This document shows positions 1 to 9,000 of a stretch of 22,948 nt of DNA, piece by piece; the stretch's first letter is position 1; each line of letters opens with the position of its first letter. The notes beneath the pieces were generated by a model. The model saw only the letters and a list, made by a program, of their open reading frames with translations. It was not told where the DNA came from and did no database searches. The translations under genes were made by a program, and so were the position numbers. Source of the stretch: a virus; IMG/VR virus record IMGVR_UViG_3300020197_000176, positions 1-22,948 of that record. The stretch is one strand, 5' to 3'.

Positions 1-382
1 CAACTAACATTTTAAATGTTTCATAAGCTAATGTTATATAACCTAAATACTTCGACATTAATTGTTGTAGTATATTTAGAGATTTTTGCAATTCTGCTTG
101 TTGAGCTATTTGTTGATTGAGATAGTCTATTATCGCTTGATTTACGACTCCGGTTTGTTTTTGTCGTTGTATTTCTTCGGCTTTTTGTGTTTGAAGTTCA
201 GCCATTTTATTAATGGAAGTTTGAATTTGATCATTAATACCTTTTAATGGATTCAATGAATCTTTTATTTTTCGACTTACATCATTCCACGACTCAACAA
301 ACTCCTTGTTTTGTTCTCTAGCTTTTTCAAGTTGAGACAAAAGTGCTTGAAGTGATTTTTCTGCTTCGGTTGTGGTTGCCAT
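1..382 (-). CDS. Coiled-coil protein, N-terminal part (possible tape measure)
   Basis: The reading frame is open from the ATG at 382 to the window edge, about 127 residues, so the C terminus is missing. The visible part is rich in Gln, Glu, Lys and Leu with heptad-like spacing, fitting a long coiled coil; a more hydrophobic stretch begins near the edge (around residues 108-127). There is no signal peptide. It directly follows the tail assembly protein and its frameshift extension, which in contractile and siphophage tails is the usual place of the tape measure gene. That position is the main argument for the role. The octamer TATTTATT lies at 394-401 on the coding strand, 11 nt before the ATG. 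Alternatives are a hub or tail-fibre coiled-coil protein. The existence of the gene is well supported; the function is inferred. Confidence 0.6.
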   Translation of the reverse strand, partial: MATTTEAEKSLQALLSQLEKAREQNKEFVESWNDVSRKIKDSLNPLKGINDQIQTSINKMAELQTQKAEEIQRQKQTGVVNQAIIDYLNQQIAQQAELQKSLNILQQLMSKYLGYITLAYETFKMLV

Positions 383-406
383 ATATTATATATAATAAAT
401 ATATGA

Positions 407-622
407 TTATCTAAAAGTTGGACGGTCTATTTTACCTTTAGGTTGAGGTTTTGACTCGCTTTGTTTATTTTCACGTTCTTTTGATTCCACCAATTTTTTG
501 TAATAAAAATTGCGCAAATGTATAGGTAATAAATAAACTTCGGATGGTGTAAATCCGTTTCCGTAATAACACAAATCAAATATTACGTTTTGAAGATATA
601 CTTTATACTCAGGTGTTAGGCC
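407..622 (-). CDS. ATG-less frame, likely frameshift extension of the gp26-like protein
   Basis: A 71-codon open frame (GGC at 620-622 to TAA at 407-409) contains no ATG anywhere, yet reads as a real protein: a Tyr/Phe-rich helical core with the phrase GFTPSEVYLLPIHLRNFYYK, then a charged Lys/Glu/Gln tail. From memory, similar phrases occur in short proteins encoded just after gp26-like genes and before tape measures in marine myoviruses; this was not checked by search. It overlaps the end of the gp26-like gene in another frame. The overlap contains seven T on the coding strand, so ribosomes could enter this frame by a +1 or -2 shift after Phe266 of the upstream gene, giving a product of about 337-338 residues. 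A TTG start inside the frame is the alternative, but would discard much of the core. Confidence 0.55.
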   Translation of the reverse strand, partial: GLTPEYKVYLQNVIFDLCYYGNGFTPSEVYLLPIHLRNFYYKKLVESKERENKQSESKPQPKGKIDRPTFR

Positions 623-1421
623 AAAAAAAGCTAACCGTCATAGGTACGGCTACCCTTTCTTGGTGAGAACATTCTGTACAACTATATTCAAATCTACTAT
701 CCACATCTGGTGAAAAAGCCTTTGCATATTGTCGAAATGCACTGCTATCCATTGCTAATAGTTGGTTGTCAATAAATGATTTGATCTTTGCCTTATCGGT
801 TTCTCCATTAATAGAAATTATCATGTACTTTAATCGTGTGGTAATTTCGCTAGAAGAGTCTTTCTTTAATTTAGCAAATCCTTCAATATCACGTTCAATT
901 TGTTTTTCATCTCCGGCGGTCAATAATTTAAATTTGACGGTAATCTTCGACTTGGGCAACACATATTCAAATTCGTTTAAACCCCGTGGATATTTATCAA
1001 ATTCAATCTCTTTATACTTGATTTCTGATAAATCTATATTTTGTTTTGATGAATTACTGCACTTTGGACATGTAATTTCGAGTGGTCCATAACTATCACC
1101 ATATGCCAATCGTCTGACGGAATAAATCAACGCATTTTTATCCCCGATCAATAATTCATCCAAATTAATATCTCTATCTACAACAAGACTTTCTAACAAC
1201 TTTTCAATAGCCAATCCCTTTTTAAGTAAATTTGGACTAGATAGAATATCTTCTTCTCTAGCAGTCATCAACTTCACTTCGATTTGCCCAGAGGATAATT
1301 TGCTCTTTGGGTCATAAAAATGACCTTGACTTGGCAAATCAATTATTTCTGTTGGAAATGTTGGAGCAGCTGGTTTTTGACTAACAACGTTTTGTCTAGT
1401 AATAGAAATTTCTTCACTCAT
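609..1421 (-). CDS. T4 gp26-like baseplate hub / tail assembly protein
   Basis: A 270-residue protein with a Pro-rich N terminus followed by a segment around residues 24-65 (EIIDLPSQGHFY, then VKLMTAREEDILSSPNLLKK) that I recognise from the T4 baseplate hub gp26-type family. Two CxxC pairs are visible, CPKC near residues 118-121 and CTEC near 249-252, probably binding one zinc. The protein ends with FFWPNT, a family-like ending. In T4 the gp26 product is needed for assembly of the central hub. Here it lies downstream of the tail tube and nucleotidyltransferase genes and just before a probable tape measure, fitting a tail assembly chaperone role. A T7 run six codons before the stop may let part of the ribosomes continue into the 407-622 frame. 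No clear Shine-Dalgarno sequence precedes the ATG. Confidence 0.65.
   Translation of the reverse strand: MSEEISITRQNVVSQKPAAPTFPTEIIDLPSQGHFYDPKSKLSSGQIEVKLMTAREEDILSSPNLLKKGLAIEKLLESLVVDRDINLDELLIGDKNALIYSVRRLAYGDSYGPLEITCPKCSNSSKQNIDLSEIKYKEIEFDKYPRGLNEFEYVLPKSKITVKFKLLTAGDEKQIERDIEGFAKLKKDSSSEITTRLKYMIISINGETDKAKIKSFIDNQLLAMDSSAFRQYAKAFSPDVDSRFEYSCTECSHQERVAVPMTVSFFWPNT
621..632 (-). promoter_or_regulatory. Candidate frameshift slippery site (T7 run)
   Basis: On the coding strand the sequence is AGC TTT TTT TGG C in the gp26-like frame. Skipping one T, or slipping back two on the seven-T run, puts the ribosome in the 71-codon frame that follows; a -1 slip would instead reach a stop after two codons. 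The downstream frame has no ATG. A homopolymer length error in the assembly would look the same. Confidence 0.5.
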
Positions 1422-1470
1422 AACTTATAACAATATATAGAACTTTATATAACTTTTTGTGTTATTTTAT

Positions 1471-2244
1471 TTATTTTTTCAAAGCCTTTTGAGCATCTTG
1501 TGCAGTTTGTGCAAGTACACGCGCACGTTTGTTAACATCAGCTACAGCTTTCTGGAAATCTGATTCTGATCCAACCAAAGCATCCATAAAACCCTCTTCT
1601 TTAATCAGTTTCTTGATAAGTTCTTTCAATCTTTGTTTTTTTGCTTTATTCATAGGTTTTAAAATGTTATAAATACTCTTTACTATGTCTGGTTTTATAC
1701 CAGGATAGTTTGTCTTGAAATTTTTAAAATCGTTATTTGACAAATCTAGTCTTAGTGTACTAGCACTGATACTCTTTCCGTTTTTATCATCTGTTCTACC
1801 GAAATAATTTGTAGGTGCATCATCTGTCATATTAATACTAGTTACACCCTTTGGTGCAGCCAAACCATCTTTTGTGGGTTTGACTTTATATCTTTCTATA
1901 GCTGACGAAAAGATTCCGCTACGTTTTGCGTCTTCTGGACTTTTTGCACTAGCTCCCAACGCAATTGTATCAGTACTATCCTTTGGTAAACTGAATACAT
2001 AACCAAAAGCTGCATTCATAGGATTATCATCTTGTACCGCAACAATTTCTATTTTTGGGTTATTTGATAACAAATTCCAAATAGCTAAACTTTGTTGTCT
2101 ATTGATACCATCACGTTCGGTTGGTCCAACCATAACAATAACTTTACCAACATTTGGTCTGCTAGCAAACTTGTTAGCTAGTCCTAAATGACCAACATGT
2201 GGTGGTTTAAATCCGCCTGGTAATAATACCGTCACCTTATCCAT
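1471..2244 (-). CDS. Adenylyl/cytidylyltransferase-like nucleotidyltransferase
   Basis: With the start at 2244 the protein has 257 residues. It begins with LLPGGFKPPHVGH (residues 7-19), the GxFxPxHxGH nucleotide-binding motif of HIGH-type nucleotidyltransferases such as NadM, PPAT and cytidylyltransferases. A later ISASTLR segment matches the ISSTxxR motif that closes the active site. So it probably transfers AMP or CMP from a nucleoside triphosphate; the acceptor cannot be told from sequence. The last 60 residues are Lys-rich and helical, unlike classic NadM, and may be a separate interaction tail. An upstream ATG at 2277 is rejected because it lies inside the terminator of the tail-tube gene, whereas the ATG at 2244 is preceded by the TATTTATA octamer (2248-2255). 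Its place between tail tube and hub genes is unusual for a metabolic enzyme. Confidence 0.75.
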   Translation of the reverse strand: MDKVTVLLPGGFKPPHVGHLGLANKFASRPNVGKVIVMVGPTERDGINRQQSLAIWNLLSNNPKIEIVAVQDDNPMNAAFGYVFSLPKDSTDTIALGASAKSPEDAKRSGIFSSAIERYKVKPTKDGLAAPKGVTSINMTDDAPTNYFGRTDDKNGKSISASTLRLDLSNNDFKNFKTNYPGIKPDIVKSIYNILKPMNKAKKQRLKELIKKLIKEEGFMDALVGSESDFQKAVADVNKRARVLAQTAQDAQKALKK

Positions 2245-2263
2245 ATATATAAATATTGGTAAA

Positions 2264-2294
2264 ATAAAAAACCCCACAAATAAATGTAGGGTTT
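2264..2294 (-). terminator. Rho-independent terminator after tail tube gene
   Basis: On the coding (minus) strand AAACCCTACA (2294-2285) pairs with TGTGGGGTTT (2278-2269), ten positions with one mismatch, around a 6-nt loop, followed by a run of T. It lies about 20 nt after the tail tube stop codon, so it would end or attenuate the abundant tail tube transcript. Confidence 0.75.
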
Positions 2295-2315
2295 AAATAT
2301 ATGATTTTAATGAAA

Positions 2316-2807
2316 TCAATATTGAAGAATACAATAGTCCGGTTGGATAGTCAAGTTAATTAACATAGCTTCACCATCATTTGACCAATCCATTTCATTA
2401 AAAGTTGCTTCGGTGATGAACGCGCCCTTTAGAGTCCATTCCTCTACCTTATCACCAACTGGACCTAGTACATTGATTGTTAGATCTTTTTTATAGAAAT
2501 CTTGATAACCATCACGCCCAGTTACAGATTCATGGTGCAAACGCACCCATTCCATTACTGCTTGAGCGCCACTTGGTACGATTGGATCATACAATTCTAG
2601 AGTCATTGTACCCCATGTGGTTTTACCCTTATAATAAGTCTTGATATTGATGTGATCTAGTTCTTTTGATGCTTGTGTAATTTTTGGACGATCACATTTC
2701 TTGATTACAAAAGATGGAATACCATCAACGTACAAAATAAAGCGGTTTTTTACCTTTGGTTCAAAGGCTGTATAAAAAATTTCAGATGGATTAAGTAGTT
2801 CGGCCAT
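2316..2807 (-). CDS. T4 gp19-like tail tube protein
   Basis: The protein has 163 residues, the same length as T4 gp19, and its pattern fits the T4 gp19-like tail tube family: an N-terminal strand with KNRFILYVDGIPSFVIKKC, a central KGKTTWGTMTLELYDPIVPSG segment, and a C-terminal stretch (GAFITEATFNEMDWSNDGEA, then NLTIQPDYC). The protein should stack as hexameric rings inside the sheath. The gene has its own upstream octamer TATTTATA (2830-2837, 22 nt before ATG) and a strong terminator right after it, as expected for a highly expressed structural protein produced from its own transcript. No sheath gene is present next to it in this window, unlike the gp18-gp19 pair in T4. Confidence 0.85.
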   Translation of the reverse strand: MAELLNPSEIFYTAFEPKVKNRFILYVDGIPSFVIKKCDRPKITQASKELDHINIKTYYKGKTTWGTMTLELYDPIVPSGAQAVMEWVRLHHESVTGRDGYQDFYKKDLTINVLGPVGDKVEEWTLKGAFITEATFNEMDWSNDGEAMLINLTIQPDYCILQY

Positions 2808-2866
2808 AGGTTTTAAAATTGTTGTTAATTATAAATATAGTTGACTTTTATTATTTAATTATTTTT

Positions 2867-4027
2867 TTATATTTTGTTGAGATTTGCATCATAAACAACT
2901 TTAACGTTTTTTCTCAATTTTGATATATAACCTGTAGATCTCAATAGTTTGAAAACAAGGTTTTCTGTACTATACTCGCCTCCGCTGCTCAGCCCAACTT
3001 CTCTCATATCATATAACTTCTTGATAATATTTTTCATTATATCAAGATCCGCGTTCTGAATTGATGCATCTATCATTTTTACATACTGATTATACTTCTT
3101 CTTGATAGAATCTTTGTCAATCTGTACATTTCCGTAAATTGGCTTCTTTATCCATTTATTATTAAGAATACTATATATCGCTTGACTTCTATTGACATCA
3201 TTAATATCTTGTAAATAGACCTCTACAGAATGGTTACCAATATTGATATCATGATCTTGATTCCACTTATTTTTAAGTGAATCTACATATTTCTTAACAA
3301 GTTCTTTGTTTGAATCGATCTTGCTAAAATCAATCAATAAGTGTAAGTCTATGTCGCTAGATGGAGTCCAATTATATCCTGCGGTGCTACCAATAAAATA
3401 TATGTCTTCTATAGGTGCATTTAATTCGGTATCTTTATAGAAAGCATTTGCTATCTTAAGTAACTTTTCCAATACCTCTTGTTTTAATACATCATTATCC
3501 CATAATTCAGGATCCAATCTGCTGTTATATATTCTATAACTTTGTTTAACACCAAGTAAATATTTGAGTTTGTTTATTGTATCTATTGCATTTGTGTGTA
3601 ATAAACCGATACCACCGGCTTTATTAAACTCTTCAATCGTTTCTGGTCTATCGTCTATCAATATAGCAGTTGGCGATGCAAATTTAGCCTTATCCTCTCT
3701 ATGTTTTACAAGATTTGTCTTAGCTTTAATATCATGGTTTTTAAGCCACATTATTTTACCATCAGCTGCCTTTTCATCAGTTGCATGACTTAATATTTCT
3801 ATTGGTAAATCTTTCAAAAAATCATATAACAACTTGCCATCATCCATCCAATCCATGTTTGCATAAAAACCAGGACTATTCTTTTTTACAAATTGATATT
3901 GATTTTGTTTACCATGAGATGCAATATAGGTATCAACTGGTAACCCGCTATAAGTTTTAAATTGCTTTTCCCAGTCGGCAATCACACCGTCCATGTCAAT
4001 ATATATCTTATATTTACTATTAATCAT
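2867..4027 (-). CDS. Fusion of HAD-type 5'-nucleotidase and Pol-beta-type nucleotidyltransferase
   Basis: A 386-residue two-domain protein. Residues 1-160 look like a HAD phosphatase of the 5'(3')-deoxyribonucleotidase type: motif I IDMDGVIADW (D11, D13), and motif IV ILIDDRPETIEEF (D125, D126). Residues 165-386 carry a Pol-beta-superfamily nucleotidyltransferase signature, FIGSTAGYNW (G213, S214) followed by SSDIDLHLL (D225, D227), with VEVYLQD further on as a possible third metal-ligand region. The first domain would remove phosphate from a nucleotide; the second would transfer a nucleotide to an unknown acceptor. The pairing suggests linked nucleotide or RNA-end processing, but this is inference. 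The gene is preceded by a promoter-like TTGACA-N16-TATAAG (4154-4127) and by TATTTATT (4035-4042). Confidence 0.75.
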   Translation of the reverse strand: MINSKYKIYIDMDGVIADWEKQFKTYSGLPVDTYIASHGKQNQYQFVKKNSPGFYANMDWMDDGKLLYDFLKDLPIEILSHATDEKAADGKIMWLKNHDIKAKTNLVKHREDKAKFASPTAILIDDRPETIEEFNKAGGIGLLHTNAIDTINKLKYLLGVKQSYRIYNSRLDPELWDNDVLKQEVLEKLLKIANAFYKDTELNAPIEDIYFIGSTAGYNWTPSSDIDLHLLIDFSKIDSNKELVKKYVDSLKNKWNQDHDINIGNHSVEVYLQDINDVNRSQAIYSILNNKWIKKPIYGNVQIDKDSIKKKYNQYVKMIDASIQNADLDIMKNIIKKLYDMREVGLSSGGEYSTENLVFKLLRSTGYISKLRKNVKVVYDANLNKI

Positions 4028-4126
4028 TCTTAATAATAAATATTAGCAATCATTGCGCTTTTATGGTTATTGTGATTATTAATTTATAGATACTTAAAAA
4101 GATAGTTAACAAAGTGCTTGCATTTG

Positions 4127-4154
4127 CTTATACTTTATATAAACAGGATGTCAA
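4127..4154 (-). promoter_or_regulatory. Sigma70-like promoter candidate
   Basis: On the minus strand TTGACA (4154-4149) is separated by 16 nt from TATAAG (4132-4127). It overlaps the stop codon of the 93-residue gene and points towards the HAD-nucleotidyltransferase gene 100 nt downstream, giving that gene a possible host-type promoter independent of the late block. Confidence 0.4.
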
Positions 4155-4432
4155 GTATTTTTATTTGGCTTAAATGTACCATCCTTTAAATTTAAACTTC
4201 CATCCCCATATTTTTCAGCTAATGCATTAATAATCGCCTGCTCTTCTGCTTGTAGAGCTTGCCATTTCTTTAAAATATCATCTCTATTTTTCTTAATATC
4301 ATCAAGCACATTTTGCGCATTAATTTCATCAAGCTGCAATTGACCAAGCAAATAAATATTTTGTTGGTAACCTTCTTGCAGGTTTGTAATTTGTTGCATT
4401 TCTTGTTCCGTGAATTTTGTTGTATTGTCCAT
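4151..4432 (-). CDS. Small coiled-coil protein with KYGDGSLNLKDGTF tail
   Basis: A 93-residue acidic, Gln-rich protein predicted to be mostly coiled coil (about residues 8-72), followed by a short conserved-looking tail, KYGDGSLNLKDGTFKP. Small proteins with this build, helix then KYGDG...G.F.P, are familiar to me from marine T4-like phages, where their function is not known. The ATG at 4432 lies 3 nt after the stop of the preceding small gene, so the two are probably translated from one message with the glycosyltransferase. It could be a small virion or assembly factor; no catalytic motif is visible. Confidence 0.6.
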   Translation of the reverse strand: MDNTTKFTEQEMQQITNLQEGYQQNIYLLGQLQLDEINAQNVLDDIKKNRDDILKKWQALQAEEQAIINALAEKYGDGSLNLKDGTFKPNKNT

Positions 4433-4435
4433 ATA

Positions 4436-4708
4436 TTATTTTTTTAAAGGAGTTAATAAATTTACTTCATCATCGCTACTAGACGAAACATCAATTGTAG
4501 AGTTATTATTTTGACTAGTTTCAGAAAACATCTTTGGCAAATCTTCTTGATTTATTGATGATAAAATATTCGAAGATTTTCTTCTTGATATCTCAATACG
4601 GATTAAGGATATATTTTTCTGCAAAATTTCCATTTGTTCCATTATATCATAACCCATGGCCTTTAGCTCTAAATCTGAATATTCAAAGATTGGTTTATTA
4701 TCCAGCAT
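4436..4708 (-). CDS. Small hypothetical protein, helical N terminus, Ser-rich C terminus
   Basis: A 90-residue protein with a helical, coiled-coil-like first half (about residues 8-45) and a low-complexity Ser/Asn/Asp second half, probably disordered. No known domain is recognised. Its start overlaps the last 11 nt of the glycosyltransferase gene and its end is next to the 93-residue coiled-coil gene, so it sits in a tight co-transcribed set. The similar size and helical layout of these two neighbours might mean they form a pair, but there is no direct evidence. Confidence 0.5.
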   Translation of the reverse strand: MLDNKPIFEYSDLELKAMGYDIMEQMEILQKNISLIRIEISRRKSSNILSSINQEDLPKMFSETSQNNNSTIDVSSSSDDEVNLLTPLKK

Positions 4709-5729
4709 ACTTTATATATAGATTTATAACATTTGATATATTTTTTATAAATATTTGTTTAGTATAAGTCGATGCGTCTATAGATGCATATTTACCACGT
4801 TGATATACAACCTCTTTATTTTTATAACAAAACCACATCATTTCGATAAACTCATCCTCTTTAAACTGACTCCATTTACCCCCATAATCACCCCAGAAAT
4901 TCTCACTAAATACTTCATCATATCCAATCTCAAAATTGTTCTTCGAGTTTACAAACTCAGATAATCCACCATAATTTGTGTATATCAATGGTCTTCCACA
5001 ACACATACTTTCTTGTTGCATCATACCCCATCCTTCACATGTAGTCCCACTCAAATAAACATCTATGTTGTAATACCAGTTCTTTAATTCATCTTTGCTG
5101 AATTTCTGCGACACATATCTTATCTTATTGTCAAAATGCTTTTGTATAGGTTGATTGGTTTTAACATGTAACTCCACATCATTTATACCCTTAAATAATT
5201 TTAAAAAACACCTAGTAACCTTCATTAAATTTTTCCGTGGATCTTCATTCGATATACCAAATACAAACTTTTTATCTCTTATAGGTTCCTTATATGTGTA
5301 AAATTCTGTGTCGCAAAATAAAGGCACCACATCAATTTTAGTAGTCAATCCTTGTTCTATAAAGTTGATTTTATTATAATGATTGGGAACGCATATATGT
5401 TTGTACTTGTTCAATACTTCAATCATAAGATCGTTTATTCTGGTACTCTCCCACATTGTATATAATATACGATCTCTCGAAAAATCCATATGGAGATACG
5501 GATTCGTAGACCCAATATCATTTGTTAAACTTAACAATGATAGATCAACTAAATTAGCGTCTATTCTCTTATGCTTAAAATAATTAATAAATTCAGAACT
5601 TATAGTACTATATGTTCTGGGAATAATATCATAACCTTTACTAGGTAGTTCTTCTAATAACGTGTTTAAAACTTCACGATATCCAGAATTAAAATTATAA
5701 TATGAACTTAATGTAACACGTTTCACCAA
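4698..5729 (-). CDS. GT4-like glycosyltransferase
   Basis: A 343-residue protein with the two-domain layout of GT-B glycosyltransferases. The N-terminal half has a family-like region around residues 85-120 (RILYTMWESTRI, then HICVPNHYNK). The C-terminal half has GISNEDPRKNL (158-168), then EGWGMMQQE (E232 and E240, the EX7E motif) and RPLIYTNYGG. It should transfer a sugar from a nucleotide-activated donor in the cytoplasm. The start appears to be TTG at 5727-5729 (or GTG just after), because there is no in-frame ATG after the upstream stop, and the previous gene ends only 2 nt away. It lies downstream of the Thr/Ser-rich collagen-like fibre, which makes the fibre a tempting acceptor; modification of DNA bases or host glycans are other options. 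Confidence 0.8.
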   Translation of the reverse strand: MVKRVTLSSYYNFNSGYREVLNTLLEELPSKGYDIIPRTYSTISSEFINYFKHKRIDANLVDLSLLSLTNDIGSTNPYLHMDFSRDRILYTMWESTRINDLMIEVLNKYKHICVPNHYNKINFIEQGLTTKIDVVPLFCDTEFYTYKEPIRDKKFVFGISNEDPRKNLMKVTRCFLKLFKGINDVELHVKTNQPIQKHFDNKIRYVSQKFSKDELKNWYYNIDVYLSGTTCEGWGMMQQESMCCGRPLIYTNYGGLSEFVNSKNNFEIGYDEVFSENFWGDYGGKWSQFKEDEFIEMMWFCYKNKEVVYQRGKYASIDASTYTKQIFIKNISNVINLYIKYAG

Positions 5730-5731
5730 TA

Positions 5732-6013
5732 TTATAAATTAGGGATATAATAAGAGTTAATAATGCTAGTAGGCATCTGTAACAATTTATTAGAAGATTC
5801 AGCAATAGAACTACTCATCAAATTAAATGCTAAATCCACGCTTTCTTCATTACTCTTTCCGATACATTGAGAACCAGTCAATTGAATACAATGGGATATT
5901 TGATCTCCAGTATTATCAGCACGTTCCACACTAATACAAATGTTTCTAATAAGTATATACCTATCATTATTTAACGTATCACATCGAGATATTCTATATC
6001 TTATTTCTTGCAT
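5732..6013 (-). CDS. Small hypothetical protein downstream of the fibre gene
   Basis: A 93-residue protein if the ATG at 6013 is used. An earlier ATG at 6097 in the same frame is rejected because it would lie inside the 3' end of the fibre gene, while the 6013 start is preceded by TATTTATT at 6019-6026, 5 nt away. The protein has a strand-rich N-terminal half with three Cys (about residues 11, 26 and 42) and a helical C-terminal half (about 55-90). No family is recognised. Its place between a fibre and a glycosyltransferase would suit a small fibre chaperone or virion component, but that is only position-based. Confidence 0.55.
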   Translation of the reverse strand: MQEIRYRISRCDTLNNDRYILIRNICISVERADNTGDQISHCIQLTGSQCIGKSNEESVDLAFNLMSSSIAESSNKLLQMPTSIINSYYIPNL

Positions 6014-6032
6014 ATACAAATAAATATGTAGG

Positions 6033-9000
6033 TTATGAAAAAACCTCAATATATTTTGTACCAGCCGTAAAAGCATTTGAACCGCCATTCGACACACTTG
6101 CCGCTATATAAATACGAATATATCCGGCTAATGTTCTACCACTACTACTTGTTGTAGCTATACCATTACAATTTGCAATAGACAAAAAGTTGCTAGTATT
6201 ACCCGCTCCATATACATACAATCTACCATTTGCATCGGGTACATCACCCACACCTATATTTGTATTAGTAACTTGAAATGTCCTAGTAGCAGCCGCATAT
6301 ATAGAAATTGGTAATGTTTGATTATAAAAATAAGCTTCAGTGGGCGCATTATTTAAGTAAGATTCTCCATTAGAATTTCTAAATGCTATATCATTACTTC
6401 CAAATGAGAAACTCCCAGGCGATGCTCCTCGTTTAACTGTTAAAGGATTAGTACTCGTTGATGTATCATTTACACCTAAATGACTATTAGCTGTGTCATG
6501 AAATAAAAAGGTGCTATCTTTTAGAGTTGTAGAAGATGTGGAATAAATGACTCTATCAGTGTTTGTAAATGAACCACCACTTATACCACTAGTACCGGCT
6601 GGCGCAGCAAGACCACTTGTACCTGTCGTACCTGTTGAACCACTCGTAGCATTTGCAGTACTTGTACCACCTGTAGCAGTAGCACCATTTGTACCACTTG
6701 TACCACTGCTACCACTGGTAGAACTTACAGTACTTGTACCACCTGTAGCAGAAGCACCACTGGTACCACTTGTACCATTGCTACCACTTGTTGCGCTTGT
6801 ACCGCTTGTTCTTGCACCAGTACCACTAACACCATTATTACCACTTGTACCACTGCTACCAGTTGTTGCGCTTGTACCGCTTGTTCTTGCACCAGTACCG
6901 CTTGTACCATTATTACCACTTGTACCACTGCTACCAGTACTACCACTAGTAGAACTTACAGTACTTGTACCACCTGTAGCAGCAGCACCACCGGTACCGC
7001 TGCTACCAGTACTACCACTGGTAGAACTTACAGTACTTGTACCACCTGTAGCAGCAGCACCACTGGTACCACTTGTACCATTGCTACCACTTGTTGCGCT
7101 TGTACCGCTTGTTCTTGCACCAGTACCACTAACACCATTATCACCACTTGTACCACTGCTACCAGTTGTTGCGCTTGTACCGCTTGTTCTTGCACCAGTA
7201 CCGCTTGTACCATTATTACCACTTGTACCACTGCTACCAGTACTACCACTAGTAGAACTTACAGTACTTGTACCACCTGTAGCAGCAGCACCACTGGTAC
7301 CGCTGCTACCAGTACTACCACTGGTAGAACTTACAGTACTTGTACCACCTGTAGCAGAAGCACCACTGGTACCACTGGTACCACTGCTACCACTGCTACC
7401 ACTTGTACCGCTGGTAAAACTTTCAGTACTTGTACCACCTGTAGCAGAAGCACCACTGGTACCGCTGCTACCAGTACTACCACTGGTAAAACTTATAGTA
7501 CTTATACCACCTGTAGCGGACGCACCACTGGTACCACTGGTACCACTGCTACCACTGCTACCACTTGTACCGCTGGTAAAACTTAAACTACTTGTACCAC
7601 CTGTAGCAGAAGCACCACTGGTACCGCTGCTACCAGTACTACCACTGGTAAAACTTATAGTACTTATACCACCTGTAGCGGACGCACCACTGGTACCACT
7701 GGTACCACTGCTACCACTGCTACCACTTGTACCGCTGGTAAAACTTTCAGTACTTGTACCACCTGTAGCAGAAGCACCACTGGTACCGCTGCTACCACTT
7801 GTACCGCTGGTAAAACTTAAAGTACTTGTACCACTTGTTCCGCTTACACCACTGGTACCAGCAGTACCACCTGTACCACTTGTGCCACTTGATGATCCAC
7901 TTAAACCACTGGTACCAACCAAACCACTGCTACCAGCAGTACCGCCTGTACCACTTGTACCACTGGTACCACTTGTACCACTTGTACCACTGGTATCACT
8001 TGTACCGCTTGTACCATTATTACCACTGGTACCACTTGTGCCACTGCTACCACTTGTAAATGCACCCGAACCACTTGTACCACTTGTTCCGCTTACACCA
8101 CTGGTACCAGCAGTACCACCTGTACCACTTGTGCCACTTGATGATCCACTTAAACCACTGGTACCAACCAAACCACTGCTACCAGCAGTACCGCCTGTAC
8201 CACTTGTACCACTGGTACCACTTGTACCACTTGTACCACTTGTACCACTTGTTTGGCTTACACCACTGGTACCAGCAGTACCGCCTGTACCACTTGTACC
8301 ACTTGTTGATCCACTTAAACCACTGGTACCAACCAAACCACTGCTTCCATTAGTTCCTCCAAATCCACTTGTACCACTTGTACCACTTATACCACTTGAA
8401 AAACAACTGTTACCACTTGTACCATTTGTACCATTTTGACCACTGCTACCACTGGTACCAGTGGTACCGCTTGTTCTTGCACCAGTACCACTAGTGCCAT
8501 TTGTACCATTTGCACCACTGCTACCACTGCTACCACTTGTACCACTTGAAAAACAACTGCTACCACTTGTACCATTCAAACCACTTGTACCATTTGTACC
8601 ACTTGTACCACTTGAAAAACAACTGCTACCACTTGTACCACTTGTACCATTTGCACCACTGGTACCACTGGTACCACTGGTACCGGTAGTACCGCTTGTT
8701 CCTGAACCACCACTAGTGCCATTTGTAGCAGATAATCCGCTGCTACCACTCGTACCATTCAAACCACTTGTACCATTTGTACCACTCGTACCACTTGAAA
8801 AACAACTGATACCACTTGTACCACTCGTTCCGCTTTTACCACTTGTACCACTTGTACCACTTGTACCACTGCTACCACTGCTACCACTAGTGCCACTTGT
8901 ACCACTCGTTCCGCTTGTACCACCCGTACCATTTGTACCACTCGTTCCGCTTGTACCACTCGTTCCGCTTGTACCAGATGTACCACTTATACCACTAGTA

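Noticed and set aside
2245-2277. Longer N terminus for the nucleotidyltransferase (ATG at 2277)
   Set aside because: It would start inside the tail-tube terminator and adds a hydrophobic stretch not seen before the HxGH domain; the ATG at 2244 follows the octamer.
6029-6045. Short hairpin AGGTT/AACCT after the fibre gene
   Set aside because: Only five pairs and no T tract on the minus strand; too weak to call a terminator.
6547-8439. Long plus-strand open frame (630 codons) rich in Val, Pro and Leu, opposite the fibre gene
   Set aside because: It is the antisense reading of the Gly-Thr-Ser repeat. The repeat keeps all frames free of stops; the minus-strand frame has natural non-repetitive ends and a normal start.
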